A stretch of 13,378 nucleotides of DNA, taken from contig JAGIAB010000010.1 in NCBI GenBank assembly GCA_017745135.1, positions 11,300 through 24,677 on the forward strand. Direction: 5' to 3'. This DNA comes from Flavisolibacter sp. (GTDB lineage: Bacteria; Bacteroidota; Bacteroidia; Chitinophagales; Chitinophagaceae). Both the position numbers and the translations under genes were made by a program. The notes beneath the pieces were generated by a model that was given only the letters and a program-made list of their open reading frames with translations, did not search any database and was not told the DNA's origin. Positions 5,913 to 13,378 of this stretch are shown here, piece by piece (the stretch's first letter is position 1; every line of letters starts with the position of its first letter).

Positions 5913-7070
5913 TTACAAACTCTTTGCAATACCTAATTCCAATCCTCTTAATTCTGCCAACCCTCTCAATCTTCCAATAGCGCTATAGCCCGGATAAGTT
6001 TTCTTTTTCAGATCATCCAGCATTTGATGTCCATGATCGGGACGCATAGGAATGGAAACATTTCTTCGCTTTGATACTAAAATAATTTCCTTCACCACGG
6101 CATACATATCCACATCACCGGTCAAATGATCAGCTTCAAAGAAGTTTCCTTCTGCATCTCTTTTGGTACTGCGCAAATGAATAAAGTGAATATGATCACC
6201 CAAGCGTTTTACCATTCCAGGCAAATCATTGTCTGCTCGTACGCCATAAGAACCGGTGCAATAACAAAGTCCGTTAGAAGGTGAAGGGGCTGCTTCAATC
6301 AATTCCCTTGCATCTTTTTCTGTACTTACTACTCTTGGTAAACCCAAAATCGGAAACGGAGGATCATCCGGGTGAATCGCCATCTTCACTCCCACTTCTT
6401 CTGCAACAGGAACAATCTGCTGAAGAAAATAGTGCAAATGTTCTTTCAGTTTAGCCGCATCAATGTCTTTGTATTCTTTTAATGCCGTAAGAATTTGTTC
6501 TTCTGTAAAACGCTCTTCGCTTCCGGGCAATCCTAGCAACGTGTTACGATAAAGCGTTTCTTTTTCTGCGTCGGTCATTGTTTCAAAACGCTTTTTTGCC
6601 TTATCAATTTCTTCCTCTGTATAATCCTTTTCAGCATTCGGACGCTTGAGCAAAAAAAGATCGAAGGCAACAAAAGCAGATTTCTCAAACCGAAGCGCCA
6701 AACTTTTATCCGGCATTTCGTATGAAATATCAGTGCGCATCCAATCCAGTATTGGCATGAAGTTGTACGTAACAACTTTCAATCCACATGCTGCTACATT
6801 ACGCAAACTCTGTTTGTAATTTTCAATGTGCTGTTTGTAATTTCCCTTTTGCTTTTTAATGTCTTCGCTTACAGGCAAACTTTCAATCACTGTCCACGTC
6901 ATGCCTGCATCTTCCACCTGCTTTTTTCTTTTATTAATTTCTTCCACTGTCCACACTTCTCCAACAGCCATATGATGCAAAGCGGTAACCACTCCCGTAC
7001 ATCCTGACTGGCGAATATCCCATAAACTTACCGGGTCGTTTGGCCCGTACCAACGCATTGTTTGTTCCAT
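5913..7070 (-). CDS. uxuA: D-mannonate dehydratase
   Basis: This 385-residue enzyme removes water from D-mannonate to give 2-keto-3-deoxy-D-gluconate, the third step of the isomerase pathway of glucuronate breakdown in the cytoplasm. It aligns by eye with UxuA from its first residues (MEQTMRWYGPNDPVSLWDIR, then TGVVTALHH). Likely metal ligands are present: H233 in HPDDPP, C271 in CYCTGSYG, H298 in FIHLRS and D345 in RPDHGH. The length is close to E. coli UxuA. The start at MEQT (7068-7070) matches the family N terminus; an ATG two codons earlier (7074-7076) is possible. The uxaC and uxuB partners are not in the window. The gene has its own 260-base upstream region behind the xylA terminator, so it is probably transcribed separately. 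Confidence 0.96.
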   Translation of the reverse strand: MEQTMRWYGPNDPVSLWDIRQSGCTGVVTALHHMAVGEVWTVEEINKRKKQVEDAGMTWTVIESLPVSEDIKKQKGNYKQHIENYKQSLRNVAACGLKVVTYNFMPILDWMRTDISYEMPDKSLALRFEKSAFVAFDLFLLKRPNAEKDYTEEEIDKAKKRFETMTDAEKETLYRNTLLGLPGSEERFTEEQILTALKEYKDIDAAKLKEHLHYFLQQIVPVAEEVGVKMAIHPDDPPFPILGLPRVVSTEKDARELIEAAPSPSNGLCYCTGSYGVRADNDLPGMVKRLGDHIHFIHLRSTKRDAEGNFFEADHLTGDVDMYAVVKEIILVSKRRNVSIPMRPDHGHQMLDDLKKKTYPGYSAIGRLRGLAELRGLELGIAKSL

Positions 7071-7125
7071 CAACATGATTCTAAAATTTTATGTACTTAG
7101 CAATGAATTCTATTAAGCTTCTGTT

Positions 7126-7186
7126 GTGTCACTCACTTGTACTGAAACAATTCTATTCAGCAACCTAGCCTTAGTGAGTCAACACA
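7126..7186. repeat. Imperfect inverted repeat in the uxuA leader
   Basis: ACTCACT (7131-7137) and AGTGAGT (7173-7179) are exact complements. The flanking GTGT and ACACA continue the symmetry with one or two mismatches or bulges. It lies 60-115 bases upstream of the uxuA start, downstream of the possible promoter. It may be an operator pair or an RNA stem. The evidence is modest. Confidence 0.25.
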
Positions 7187-7199
7187 GAAAACAATTGCA

Positions 7200-7207
7200 C
7201 AAAACTA
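7200..7207 (-). promoter_or_regulatory. Possible -7 box of the uxuA promoter
   Basis: The minus strand reads TAGTTTTG, an exact TAnnTTTG match. No TTG lies at the usual 17-23 base distance; the nearest TTTG-like element (7223-7226) is only 15 bases away. If used, it gives a uxuA leader of about 125 bases. Confidence 0.3.
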
Positions 7208-7274
7208 ACCTCAACACTCAATCAAATTCTATCCCGTGAAATATAAAAATATGGCTATGGTAAGGATAATAAGC

Positions 7275-7305
7275 AAAACAGAAAGGATGATGTCCTTTCT
7301 GTTTT
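7275..7305. terminator. Terminator downstream of xylA
   Basis: AAAACAGAAAGGA (7275-7287) and TCCTTTCTGTTTT (7293-7305) form a perfect 13-bp stem with loop TGATG, 32 bases after the xylA stop. The minus-strand stem ends in TTTTGCTTATT. The plus strand has a better T-run (TTTTCGTTTTTATT), but no plus-strand gene precedes it. It separates xylA from uxuA. Confidence 0.8.
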
Positions 7306-7337
7306 CGTTTTTATTATGCTTTTGATTTTCGATGATC

Positions 7338-8666
7338 TTAAATATATCTGTTAACAATATTTTCCATCCATTCCTGTCTGCCGCTTTTTACTTCGGGTTC
7401 TCCGTTTTCTACTGCATACTGTCTTAAGTCTTCTAAAGTCAGTTTCCCTTGCTCAAACTCCTTTCCTTTACCAGAGTCGAAAGAGGAATACCTTTCTTTT
7501 CTAAACTTGCGGTACTCTGATTTTTCCAGGATGTCGTTGGCTACCACCAGGGCTCTTGCAAAGGTGTCAATGCCACCGATGTGGGCATGGAACAGATCCT
7601 CAGGATCGGTGGAGTTACGTCTGATCTTTGCATCAAAGTTGATTCCGCCTCCCTTAAAACCGCCGCCTTCCAGGATCACCAGCATAGCTTCGGTAAGTTC
7701 ATTAATATTATTGGGAAACTGATCCGTATCCCATCCGTTTTGATAGTCACCACGGTTGGCATCTATGGACCCCAGCATACCGGCATCGACCGCTACTTGC
7801 AGCTCGTGCTGGAAGGTATGGCCGGCAAGGGTAGCATGGTTGACTTCTATGTTGAGTTTAAAGTCTCCCAACAGATCATACTGACGAAGAAAGCCAATCA
7901 CGGTTTCTGAGTCATAGTCGTACTGGTGCTTGGTGGGCTCCATGGGCTTGGGTTCAATAAAGAAGGTGCCCTTAAAGCCATTTTTTCTTGCATAGTCTTT
8001 GGCTGCATGCAGAAAGCGGGCAAAATGCTCTTTTTCCCGCTTCATGTCGGTGTTAAGTAAAGTCATATAACCTTCTCTTCCGCCCCAGAACACATAGTTT
8101 TCGCCTCCCAATTCTATGGTTGCATCCAATGCTGCTTTTACCTGTGCTGCTCCGTGAGTCAGCACATGAAAGTCAGGATTGGTGGCCGCTCCATTCATGT
8201 ACCGTTTGTTGGAGAAGAGATTCGCTGTTCCCCAAAGCAGTTTGACCCCGGTCTCCGCTTGCTTTTGCTTTAGGTACCCGGTTACCTTTTGAAGTCTTCT
8301 ATCGTTTTCTTTGATATCATTTCCGTATTCTACCACGTCCACATCATGAAAGCAGTAGTAAGGCAGTCCAAGCTTCTCAATAAATTCAAAGGCAGCATCG
8401 GCTTTTTCAAAGGCCTGCTCTACCGGGTCAGTGGTATCCCCCCAGGGAAACAGGTGGGTGGGCTCTCCAAAGGGATCGGCTCCGCTGCCCACAAAGGAGT
8501 GCCAGTAGGCGCAGGCAAACCGAAGGTATTCCTTCATGGTTTTTCCTCCTACCAGCCGGTTTTCATCGTACCACCGGAAGGCAAAGGGATTGTCAGAGGA
8601 AGGCCCCTCGTACTTGATCTTCTCTATTCCTTTAAAATATTCTTTCGATCTTGTTTGAACTGTCAT
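7338..8666 (-). CDS. xylA: Xylose isomerase, class II
   Basis: This 442-residue enzyme interconverts D-xylose and D-xylulose in the cytoplasm. Length and N terminus fit class II xylose isomerases. All expected active-site residues can be placed: H107 and D110 (FHDVD), E238 and K240 (IEPKP), E274 and H277 (NIEVNHATLAGH), D302 (SIDANRGD), D313 and D315 (GWDTDQFP) and D345 (NFDAKIRR). These bind the two divalent metals and the sugar. The start MTVQTRSKEYF is the natural one. No xylulokinase gene lies beside it in the window. Hand counts show unusually high G+C (38 of 60 at 8461-8520, 32 of 60 at 7561-7620) compared with susCD, which may mark a separate history. It is flanked by terminator hairpins on both sides, so it is a monocistronic unit. 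Confidence 0.98.
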   Translation of the reverse strand: MTVQTRSKEYFKGIEKIKYEGPSSDNPFAFRWYDENRLVGGKTMKEYLRFACAYWHSFVGSGADPFGEPTHLFPWGDTTDPVEQAFEKADAAFEFIEKLGLPYYCFHDVDVVEYGNDIKENDRRLQKVTGYLKQKQAETGVKLLWGTANLFSNKRYMNGAATNPDFHVLTHGAAQVKAALDATIELGGENYVFWGGREGYMTLLNTDMKREKEHFARFLHAAKDYARKNGFKGTFFIEPKPMEPTKHQYDYDSETVIGFLRQYDLLGDFKLNIEVNHATLAGHTFQHELQVAVDAGMLGSIDANRGDYQNGWDTDQFPNNINELTEAMLVILEGGGFKGGGINFDAKIRRNSTDPEDLFHAHIGGIDTFARALVVANDILEKSEYRKFRKERYSSFDSGKGKEFEQGKLTLEDLRQYAVENGEPEVKSGRQEWMENIVNRYI

Positions 8667-8757
8667 GCTTATTGCAGTTAAGAATTAAATAGATAATGAC
8701 ACAGGCCCGCGGAGATTAAATCAGTTCATTTAAATAACATCTCAAATCTCACATTTA

Positions 8758-8767
8758 ACACCGGTGT
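8758..8767. promoter_or_regulatory. Palindrome upstream of xylA, candidate operator
   Basis: ACACCGGTGT is a perfect 10-bp palindrome 91 bases upstream of the xylA start. It stands out as G+C-rich in an A+T-rich gap. A second one, TCGTTAACGA, lies at 8828-8837. Either could bind a sugar-responsive repressor, but no regulator of that type is in the window. Confidence 0.25.
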
Positions 8768-8901
8768 CTAATTGCGGCGCTAAAGTAGTAAAATATAGAA
8801 ACCGATTGCCGTAATTTGTCCAACTCATCGTTAACGAATGTTATAAAGAAATCTCATTTCTCATTGCTTTTTATTTTCCATAAGACTGCAGATAAAATAA
8901 C

Positions 8902-8931
8902 AAAAGGTGCATTTAAATCAATGCACCTTTT
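8902..8931. terminator. Terminator downstream of the FAH-family gene
   Basis: AAAAGGTGCATT (8902-8913) and AATGCACCTTTT (8920-8931) form a perfect 12-bp stem with a six-base loop. It lies 73 bases after the stop of the minus-strand FAH-family gene. On the minus strand the stem ends TTTTGTTATTTT. It separates this gene from xylA. Confidence 0.8.
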
Positions 8932-9004
8932 AACTGCAACGTATTATCATCTATGAACCTAAAACAGTTCGATACCACTCTAAATTTTCTCTGCCTCTTT
9001 TTCC

Positions 9005-9832
9005 TTACTCCACCACATTTCTGAGGGTTCCGATGCCCTCGATGGAGATCAGAATTTCATCTCCGCTCCTGAGAGTAAAGTTGCTCTCCGGTACAATACC
9101 GGTGCCGGTCATAATGAGGCAGCCGCCCGGGAAAGAGCATTCTCTATAGACATAGGAGACGAGTTCCTCTGGCTTTCGCTTCATTTGAGAAAGCGCCACA
9201 CTACCCTGAAAGGCAGTCGAGCCCTCTCTTTTGATTTCAAGCGAAATGGTGGTCTCCTGGGGTAACGGCCCCTGGGCGACTAAAATACAGGGGCCTACGG
9301 CTGCGCACTTATCATAGGTTTTTGCCTGGGGCAGGTAAAGGGGGTTTTCGCCTTCTATGCTACGGGAGCTCATATCATTGCCTGCGGTGTAGCCCACAAT
9401 CTTTCCCGAGGAAGAAACCACCAAAGTAAGTTCTGGCTCCGGTACATCCCAGGTGGAGTCTTTTCGGATCCGTACTTTTTCATTCGTTCCCACTACTCTT
9501 TGCGGGGTGGCTTTAAAGAAGACCTCCGGCCGGTCGGCTTCATACACTCTTCCGTAGAAGTCGCCTCCGCCGGCATCTTTACTTTCCTCCTGTCTACCGA
9601 TTTTGCTTCTCAGGTAGGTAACCCCGCAGGCCCACAGCTCCTGCGACGAACCGATGGGGGCAAGAACATCTTGTAAGCCGTCTTTGGTGGGCGAGAGCTC
9701 TTTTATTTTTTCCTGCAGTTTTTGGTAAAGATTGTCATCATTTACAAAGCTTTCCCAGTTCTCATTTTGGAGTACGTAAATGCCGCTTTCGTTTTCAATC
9801 GCAATGCCTTGTTTAGTTTTGTAAAGTTTCAT
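9005..9832 (-). CDS. FAH-superfamily enzyme, possible 2-keto-3-deoxy sugar acid dehydratase
   Basis: This is a 275-residue enzyme. Residues ~65-275 carry the fumarylacetoacetate-hydrolase C-terminal fold, with a short variable N-terminal part. Likely metal ligands are E132 and E134 in WDVPEPELTLVV and D153 in GYTAGNDMSSRSIEGENP. K171 in YLPQAKTYDKCAAVGP is the likely catalytic lysine. The motif GTGIVPESNFTLRSGDEI near the C terminus is also typical. The superfamily includes hydrolases, decarboxylases and 2-keto-3-deoxy-pentonate dehydratases. The IEGENPLYLPQAK segment and the position between susCD and xylA favour a sugar-acid role, such as converting 2-keto-3-deoxyxylonate to 2-oxoglutarate semialdehyde, but this is inference. 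G+C is high (37 of 60 at 9241-9300, 32 of 60 at 9121-9180), like xylA and unlike susCD. Terminator hairpins flank both sides. Confidence 0.85.
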   Translation of the reverse strand: MKLYKTKQGIAIENESGIYVLQNENWESFVNDDNLYQKLQEKIKELSPTKDGLQDVLAPIGSSQELWACGVTYLRSKIGRQEESKDAGGGDFYGRVYEADRPEVFFKATPQRVVGTNEKVRIRKDSTWDVPEPELTLVVSSSGKIVGYTAGNDMSSRSIEGENPLYLPQAKTYDKCAAVGPCILVAQGPLPQETTISLEIKREGSTAFQGSVALSQMKRKPEELVSYVYRECSFPGGCLIMTGTGIVPESNFTLRSGDEILISIEGIGTLRNVVE

Positions 9833-9908
9833 GGTTTAATTTCTAAATTGATCTTCTCATTAAAAAATTGATAAGAACCATCTCACGATTGAGACTTGTT
9901 GTTATATA

Positions 9909-9938
9909 AAGACCCCATGTAAAAAAACACGGGGTCTT
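9909..9938. terminator. Terminator downstream of susD
   Basis: AAGACCCC (9909-9916) pairs with GGGGTCTT (9931-9938). After one mismatch TGT pairs with ACA, leaving a six-A loop on the plus strand. It lies 55 bases after the susD stop. The minus strand continues TTTATATAAC, a weak T-run, so termination may be partial. Confidence 0.65.
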
Positions 9939-9993
9939 GTGCTATTATGTGAGAAAACTGAACTGCTTATTTAAACTTCAGCTACAATTTCAA

Positions 9994-11574
9994 CTATGGT
10001 GTATCCCAGAAGATACGGGTTGTGAGATTATCCGGACCACCCAGGCTGGCTACTGCTTCTGCATAATGGGCATAATTAAGATCCCGCTCTCTCAATGGAT
10101 AAGCAAATCTCCTAATAAAACCTCCATTCAAAGAAGTATTCCATGAGTTCGGGGTAAGAACCGGATAACCCGTTCTTCTGAAATTACTCCAGGCCTCATA
10201 ACCATTATTAAAGTTTGCAATCCAATATTGGGTATTGATGAGCTCTAATGCCTTGGCAGGATTCCAGGCAACCCCAGACTGAGCAAGATAAGCGTCTTGT
10301 AAAGTCGTAGGAATTGCAGCAGGCTTTAAAACATTTGGATAAAAATTCAGTTCATCCATCGATGCTCTTACACCTGCTTCGTAATATTGTTGTGCTGTTT
10401 GAGCACCAGCAGGAAGCCAGCCTCTAAATGCAGCTTCGGCTAACAAAAATTTCGTTTGCGCATTCGTAATTAGCATTACAGGAGCTAAAGCGTTAGCGAT
10501 AGTATTGTAGTTCACCTGAGAATAATTTTGCCCCTCTTTTCCAGAATTATTAGGTCTGTAAAATGGACTTGTAACTATCGTCGCATCACTCTCACCTACC
10601 GGAAATCCAAATTGATTTGCCGTAGTAGTATCCGGATTGGTAACACTGGGTGCAGTCCTCATGTCCGGATAATAATTTGCTACATAATATTTTAACCGGG
10701 GATCACCAAATGATTTCAATTTATCAACAAAAGGCTTTGCAGCATAATAGAAGTACGAACTTGTGCGAATTCCTCCAGCGCCATTACTATAACCGGTAAT
10801 AGGAGCGCCATTATTGTTATACCTAATATAGACATTATCGTTATTAGATTGTATCAGGCCACCATTATAAGCCTCTTGCACAATAGCCTTCGCTTTATTG
10901 GCATCGAGTTTAGAATATCTCATACCTAATCTAAATAAAAGAGAATATCCTAATTTTTTCCAAAAAGCAACTTCGCCAGCCGTACTGGTAATTCCTGGAG
11001 TAAAAATATCGTACCGTGTATTATTATCTTTAGTAGGATTTAAAGCACCGGTAGCTTCTTTTATTTCTTTATATAAATCTTCATAAATCACTTCATCCTT
11101 GTCATATTTTGGATAAAAAACACCTTCCAAAGCTGCTTTTCCTGATTCAGTATATGGAACATCTCCATAATGGTCGACCAAATACATATAACAGTAAGCT
11201 CTCCATATTCTTGCCATATTAAAAAGATTGGTACGAGCCGTATCACTTTTTAACTGTACAAGGATATGTTCTAAATGTTTGAGAGATCCGGTGTACACTC
11301 CAAACGGACCATTGTTGATACCATCAACACTCTCATTAAATTGATACCCGAGAGTTACGCCCTGATTGTAAGGAAGAACAAACTGCTGGACTATTGTTGA
11401 TTCCCCTTGCCAGTTCCATGTAGGGGTAGATAACAATGCATTTGAAAACAGATAACCGGCATCCGTATTTTTTATTTGTTGGGGATTGGTATTAATTTCT
11501 TTAAAATTTTTATCGCAACTCGCCAGAAGTAGGGTGGCAAGGGAGAATAGCATTAATTTATTCATTTTTTTCAT
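9994..11574 (-). CDS. SusD/RagB-family glycan-binding lipoprotein
   Basis: This 526-residue outer-membrane surface lipoprotein forms the lid on the SusC channel and binds the oligosaccharide substrate. The signal peptide is KKMNKLMLFSLATLLLASC with lipidated C20. The mature start CDKNFKEINTNPQQ is typical of the SusD-like_2 group. The TPR-like helical core follows (WRAYCYMYLVDHYGDVPYTE at ~108-127), and the C-terminal part holds YWIANFNNGYEAWSNFRRTG (~450-470) and FAYPLRERDLN. The length is normal. The ATG at 11572-11574 is chosen; a second ATG three codons on would also keep the signal. It starts 12 bases after susC, so the two form one operon. The ligand cannot be read from sequence; the neighbouring xylA and uxuA hint at xylan-type sugars. 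Confidence 0.95.
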   Translation of the reverse strand: MKKMNKLMLFSLATLLLASCDKNFKEINTNPQQIKNTDAGYLFSNALLSTPTWNWQGESTIVQQFVLPYNQGVTLGYQFNESVDGINNGPFGVYTGSLKHLEHILVQLKSDTARTNLFNMARIWRAYCYMYLVDHYGDVPYTESGKAALEGVFYPKYDKDEVIYEDLYKEIKEATGALNPTKDNNTRYDIFTPGITSTAGEVAFWKKLGYSLLFRLGMRYSKLDANKAKAIVQEAYNGGLIQSNNDNVYIRYNNNGAPITGYSNGAGGIRTSSYFYYAAKPFVDKLKSFGDPRLKYYVANYYPDMRTAPSVTNPDTTTANQFGFPVGESDATIVTSPFYRPNNSGKEGQNYSQVNYNTIANALAPVMLITNAQTKFLLAEAAFRGWLPAGAQTAQQYYEAGVRASMDELNFYPNVLKPAAIPTTLQDAYLAQSGVAWNPAKALELINTQYWIANFNNGYEAWSNFRRTGYPVLTPNSWNTSLNGGFIRRFAYPLRERDLNYAHYAEAVASLGGPDNLTTRIFWDTP

Positions 11575-11586
11575 ACAGTCAATTTT

Positions 11587-13378
11587 TTAGAATTTCACAT
11601 TTAAGTTAGCACCCCACATACGCGTAGTAGGTAAAGAAACTGCCTCATACCCTAATCTCAGGTCACCGCTGGATGCAAACGATTCGGGATCGATATCCGG
11701 TGTATATTTCTTAAGGATCGCAACGTTGCGGCATGACGCCGATAATACGAGCCCCTTAATAAATTTCACGTTAGTACTAACCAAACTTGAGAAGTCATAG
11801 GAAAGTGTGATATTTCTAAGCTTGATAAAATCAGATTTGAAAATAAATGGATCTGCAATTTGCAGTGAACGATAATCAGCATAAAAAGCTTGACCGAAAA
11901 CTGCAGTGGTATTTTTTTGTCCTGCATTTGGGCCGGAACCGGCTTGGTAAACACCGTCAAAAACAACTCCATTTTCACCTGGACGACGACCTACTAATGA
12001 AGCTTTAGAGTGTCCTTGTCTTAAATTATTCAAGGCACTACCAGAAAGAACTTTTCCACCAAACTTATAGTCCATATGAACCAAAAGTGTTAGCTTTTTA
12101 AAGCGGAAGTTATTGTTCCACCCACCTACAAATTTAGGATCAGCACTTCCAAAGAGCGTATCATTAGGAGTAGCAATGAGGCGACCTCCTGATGTTAAAA
12201 GGATCTGCCCCTTGTTGTCTCTTTGGTAAGTCTTGGCTGCTATTTGGTTAAGAGGTTTTCCAACTTCATACACAAGTTTACCCATAAACTCATTGCTGGC
12301 ACCACCGTTATACCAGTCCTGTACAGTGAATCTGGTAGTTCCCGGAGAGAGCGACAATACTTTAGTTGTATTGTAAGCGTTGTTAAATGAGCTATTCCAT
12401 GTAAAGTTGCGTGTTCTTACTGGAGTCACATCTAACATGAATTCAATACCCCTGTTTTGTAACGAACCATAATTAATTACGGTAGTATTATAGCCCGAGG
12501 CTGCAGATATTTGAGCAGGAATAATTTGTTTATCTGTTTTTTTATCATATACTTCTATATCTACATTGACCCTACTTCTAAACATTTTTAATTCAAGGCC
12601 AATATTTTTTTCCGACACACTAAATGGTTTCACAAAAGGATTTGGTGAATCGTTACCACTAATACTTCCAATAGTAAAATCAATTCCTGGAACTGAGTAT
12701 AGATTTGTATTGAAATTGTAATTCAAGGTACCATAATAAGCACCAATACCATTGGCACTTCCAACATCAGCCCATCCTCCTCTGATTTTTCCATAATCTA
12801 ACCATGTAAGATTATCTTTTATTAATTCAGAAAAAATAAAGCTACCACTTACAGAAGGATAGAAATAATGATTGTTGGCTAGATTCAATACTGAAAACCA
12901 GTCTTCACGGCCAGTTACGTTGATATACAAAAGATTTTTATACCCAAGCTCTGCCAATCCATATAAGGAATTAACCCTTCTTCTGGAAAAGTTATAGTTC
13001 TGGGTAAACACAGAACCGTTACCTATCGAATAGACATCTCTTTCAGTAAACGCTGTAGAAGTGATATTGAAATTACGATTGTAAACATTGTACAAATTTC
13101 CACCAAAACTTGCATCAATAGAGAAATCGCCAAACCTATGATTACCACCCAATAAAAAGTCATAGTTCATTTGTCTTCCAACACCTTCGCTTACGTTATA
13201 GTTCCCGTTGTATTTCTTTTTAGTATTGTCATAATAAATCAAGCCAAAACCACCGGCACCTAAACCTCCAGTTGGGTTATTAAATTCGGTAAAACCATTA
13301 TTAAAATCCATATTGGCACGCCCTTGCAGGTAAAGCCACTTAAGAATCTGATACCTGTAGCCTGCACCGCTAATAATA
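11587..13378 (-). CDS. SusC/RagA-family TonB-dependent outer membrane receptor, partial
   Basis: The frame is open from the stop at 11587-11589 to the right edge, giving 597 codons of the C-terminal beta-barrel. Upstream of the first internal ATG (13311) the reading continues in frame as IISGAGYRYQILKWLYLQGRAN, so that ATG is not the start. The gene enters from beyond the window; the signal peptide, carboxypeptidase-like domain, plug and TonB box are missing. Alternating aromatic strands (for example YPSVSGSFIFSELI and NITLSYDFSSL) and the last residues GANLNVKF, with a terminal Phe, are typical of outer-membrane barrels. With SusD 12 bases downstream it forms a TonB-driven importer for oligosaccharides or other large nutrients. 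The substrate is unknown. Confidence 0.96.
   Translation of the reverse strand, partial: IISGAGYRYQILKWLYLQGRANMDFNNGFTEFNNPTGGLGAGGFGLIYYDNTKKKYNGNYNVSEGVGRQMNYDFLLGGNHRFGDFSIDASFGGNLYNVYNRNFNITSTAFTERDVYSIGNGSVFTQNYNFSRRRVNSLYGLAELGYKNLLYINVTGREDWFSVLNLANNHYFYPSVSGSFIFSELIKDNLTWLDYGKIRGGWADVGSANGIGAYYGTLNYNFNTNLYSVPGIDFTIGSISGNDSPNPFVKPFSVSEKNIGLELKMFRSRVNVDIEVYDKKTDKQIIPAQISAASGYNTTVINYGSLQNRGIEFMLDVTPVRTRNFTWNSSFNNAYNTTKVLSLSPGTTRFTVQDWYNGGASNEFMGKLVYEVGKPLNQIAAKTYQRDNKGQILLTSGGRLIATPNDTLFGSADPKFVGGWNNNFRFKKLTLLVHMDYKFGGKVLSGSALNNLRQGHSKASLVGRRPGENGVVFDGVYQAGSGPNAGQKNTTAVFGQAFYADYRSLQIADPFIFKSDFIKLRNITLSYDFSSLVSTNVKFIKGLVLSASCRNVAILKKYTPDIDPESFASSGDLRLGYEAVSLPTTRMWGANLNVKF

Larger units (their letters stand above)
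8667..9004. other. xylA upstream region and FAH-gene 3' end
   Basis: This 338-base gap holds the presumed xylA promoter and the terminator of the FAH-family gene. I found no exact TAnnTTTG box on the minus strand; the nearest is TACTTTAG (8780-8787 reversed). Two perfect 10-bp palindromes, ACACCGGTGT (8758-8767) and TCGTTAACGA (8828-8837), are candidate operator sites. No small gene was seen. Confidence 0.4.

Noticed and set aside
8289..8681. 130-codon plus-strand open frame opposite xylA
   Set aside because: Antisense shadow of a gene whose complete active site is conserved; the long frame follows from the high G+C of xylA.
1..13378. tRNA, rRNA, CRISPR array or insertion sequence
   Set aside because: No tRNA-like cloverleaf, repeat-spacer array or transposase-like frame was noticed on either strand.

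Overview
The window looks like the chromosome of a Bacteroidota species, probably near Chitinophagaceae. The signs are a SusC/SusD pair, lipoproteins with short Bacteroidota-style lipoboxes, an OmpA protein with PD40 repeats, little evidence of Shine-Dalgarno sequences, and promoter-like TAnnTTTG boxes. The genus is inference; no rRNA or other marker gene is present.

Layout from left to right. A response-regulator receiver domain (minus strand, 1-186) runs off the left edge. A gene-free 390-base stretch follows, then a secreted PD40/CRD/OmpA envelope protein (plus, 577-2187). It converges with a 12-TM MFS symporter (minus, 2202-3437). Upstream of the transporter lies about 670 bases without a convincing gene. 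This stretch holds a compact inverted-repeat region on the minus strand that ends in a strong intrinsic terminator and looks like a leader RNA or small RNA. Next is a regulatory cluster: a Crp/Fnr-family regulator (minus, 4107-4745) and an ArsR-type regulator (plus, 4877-5182), transcribed divergently around a near-perfect palindromic Crp-type operator. A TlpA/ResA-like thioredoxin lipoprotein (minus, 5284-5838) converges on arsR across a bidirectional terminator.

The right half is a sugar-use block, all on the minus strand. In transcription order it contains susC (partial, cut by the right edge), susD, an FAH-superfamily enzyme, xylA (xylose isomerase) and uxuA (mannonate dehydratase). SusC and SusD are 12 bases apart and surely co-transcribed. 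Hairpins of terminator type follow susD, the FAH gene and xylA, so the three enzyme genes appear to be separate units rather than one operon.

Together, SusCD could bind and import an oligosaccharide. XylA would handle free xylose. UxuA would convert mannonate, derived from glucuronate, to 2-keto-3-deoxygluconate. The FAH enzyme could act on a 2-keto-3-deoxy sugar acid. This combination suits a glucuronoxylan-like diet, but no glycoside hydrolase, uronate isomerase, mannonate oxidoreductase or sugar kinase is present here to prove it. xylA and the FAH gene are visibly richer in G+C than susCD and uxuA.

The observations most worth a second look are the pseudoknot-capable RNA candidate upstream of the MFS gene (3555-3692), the Crp-type operator placed at class II distance from the arsR promoter (4807-4853), and the G+C contrast of xylA and the FAH gene.
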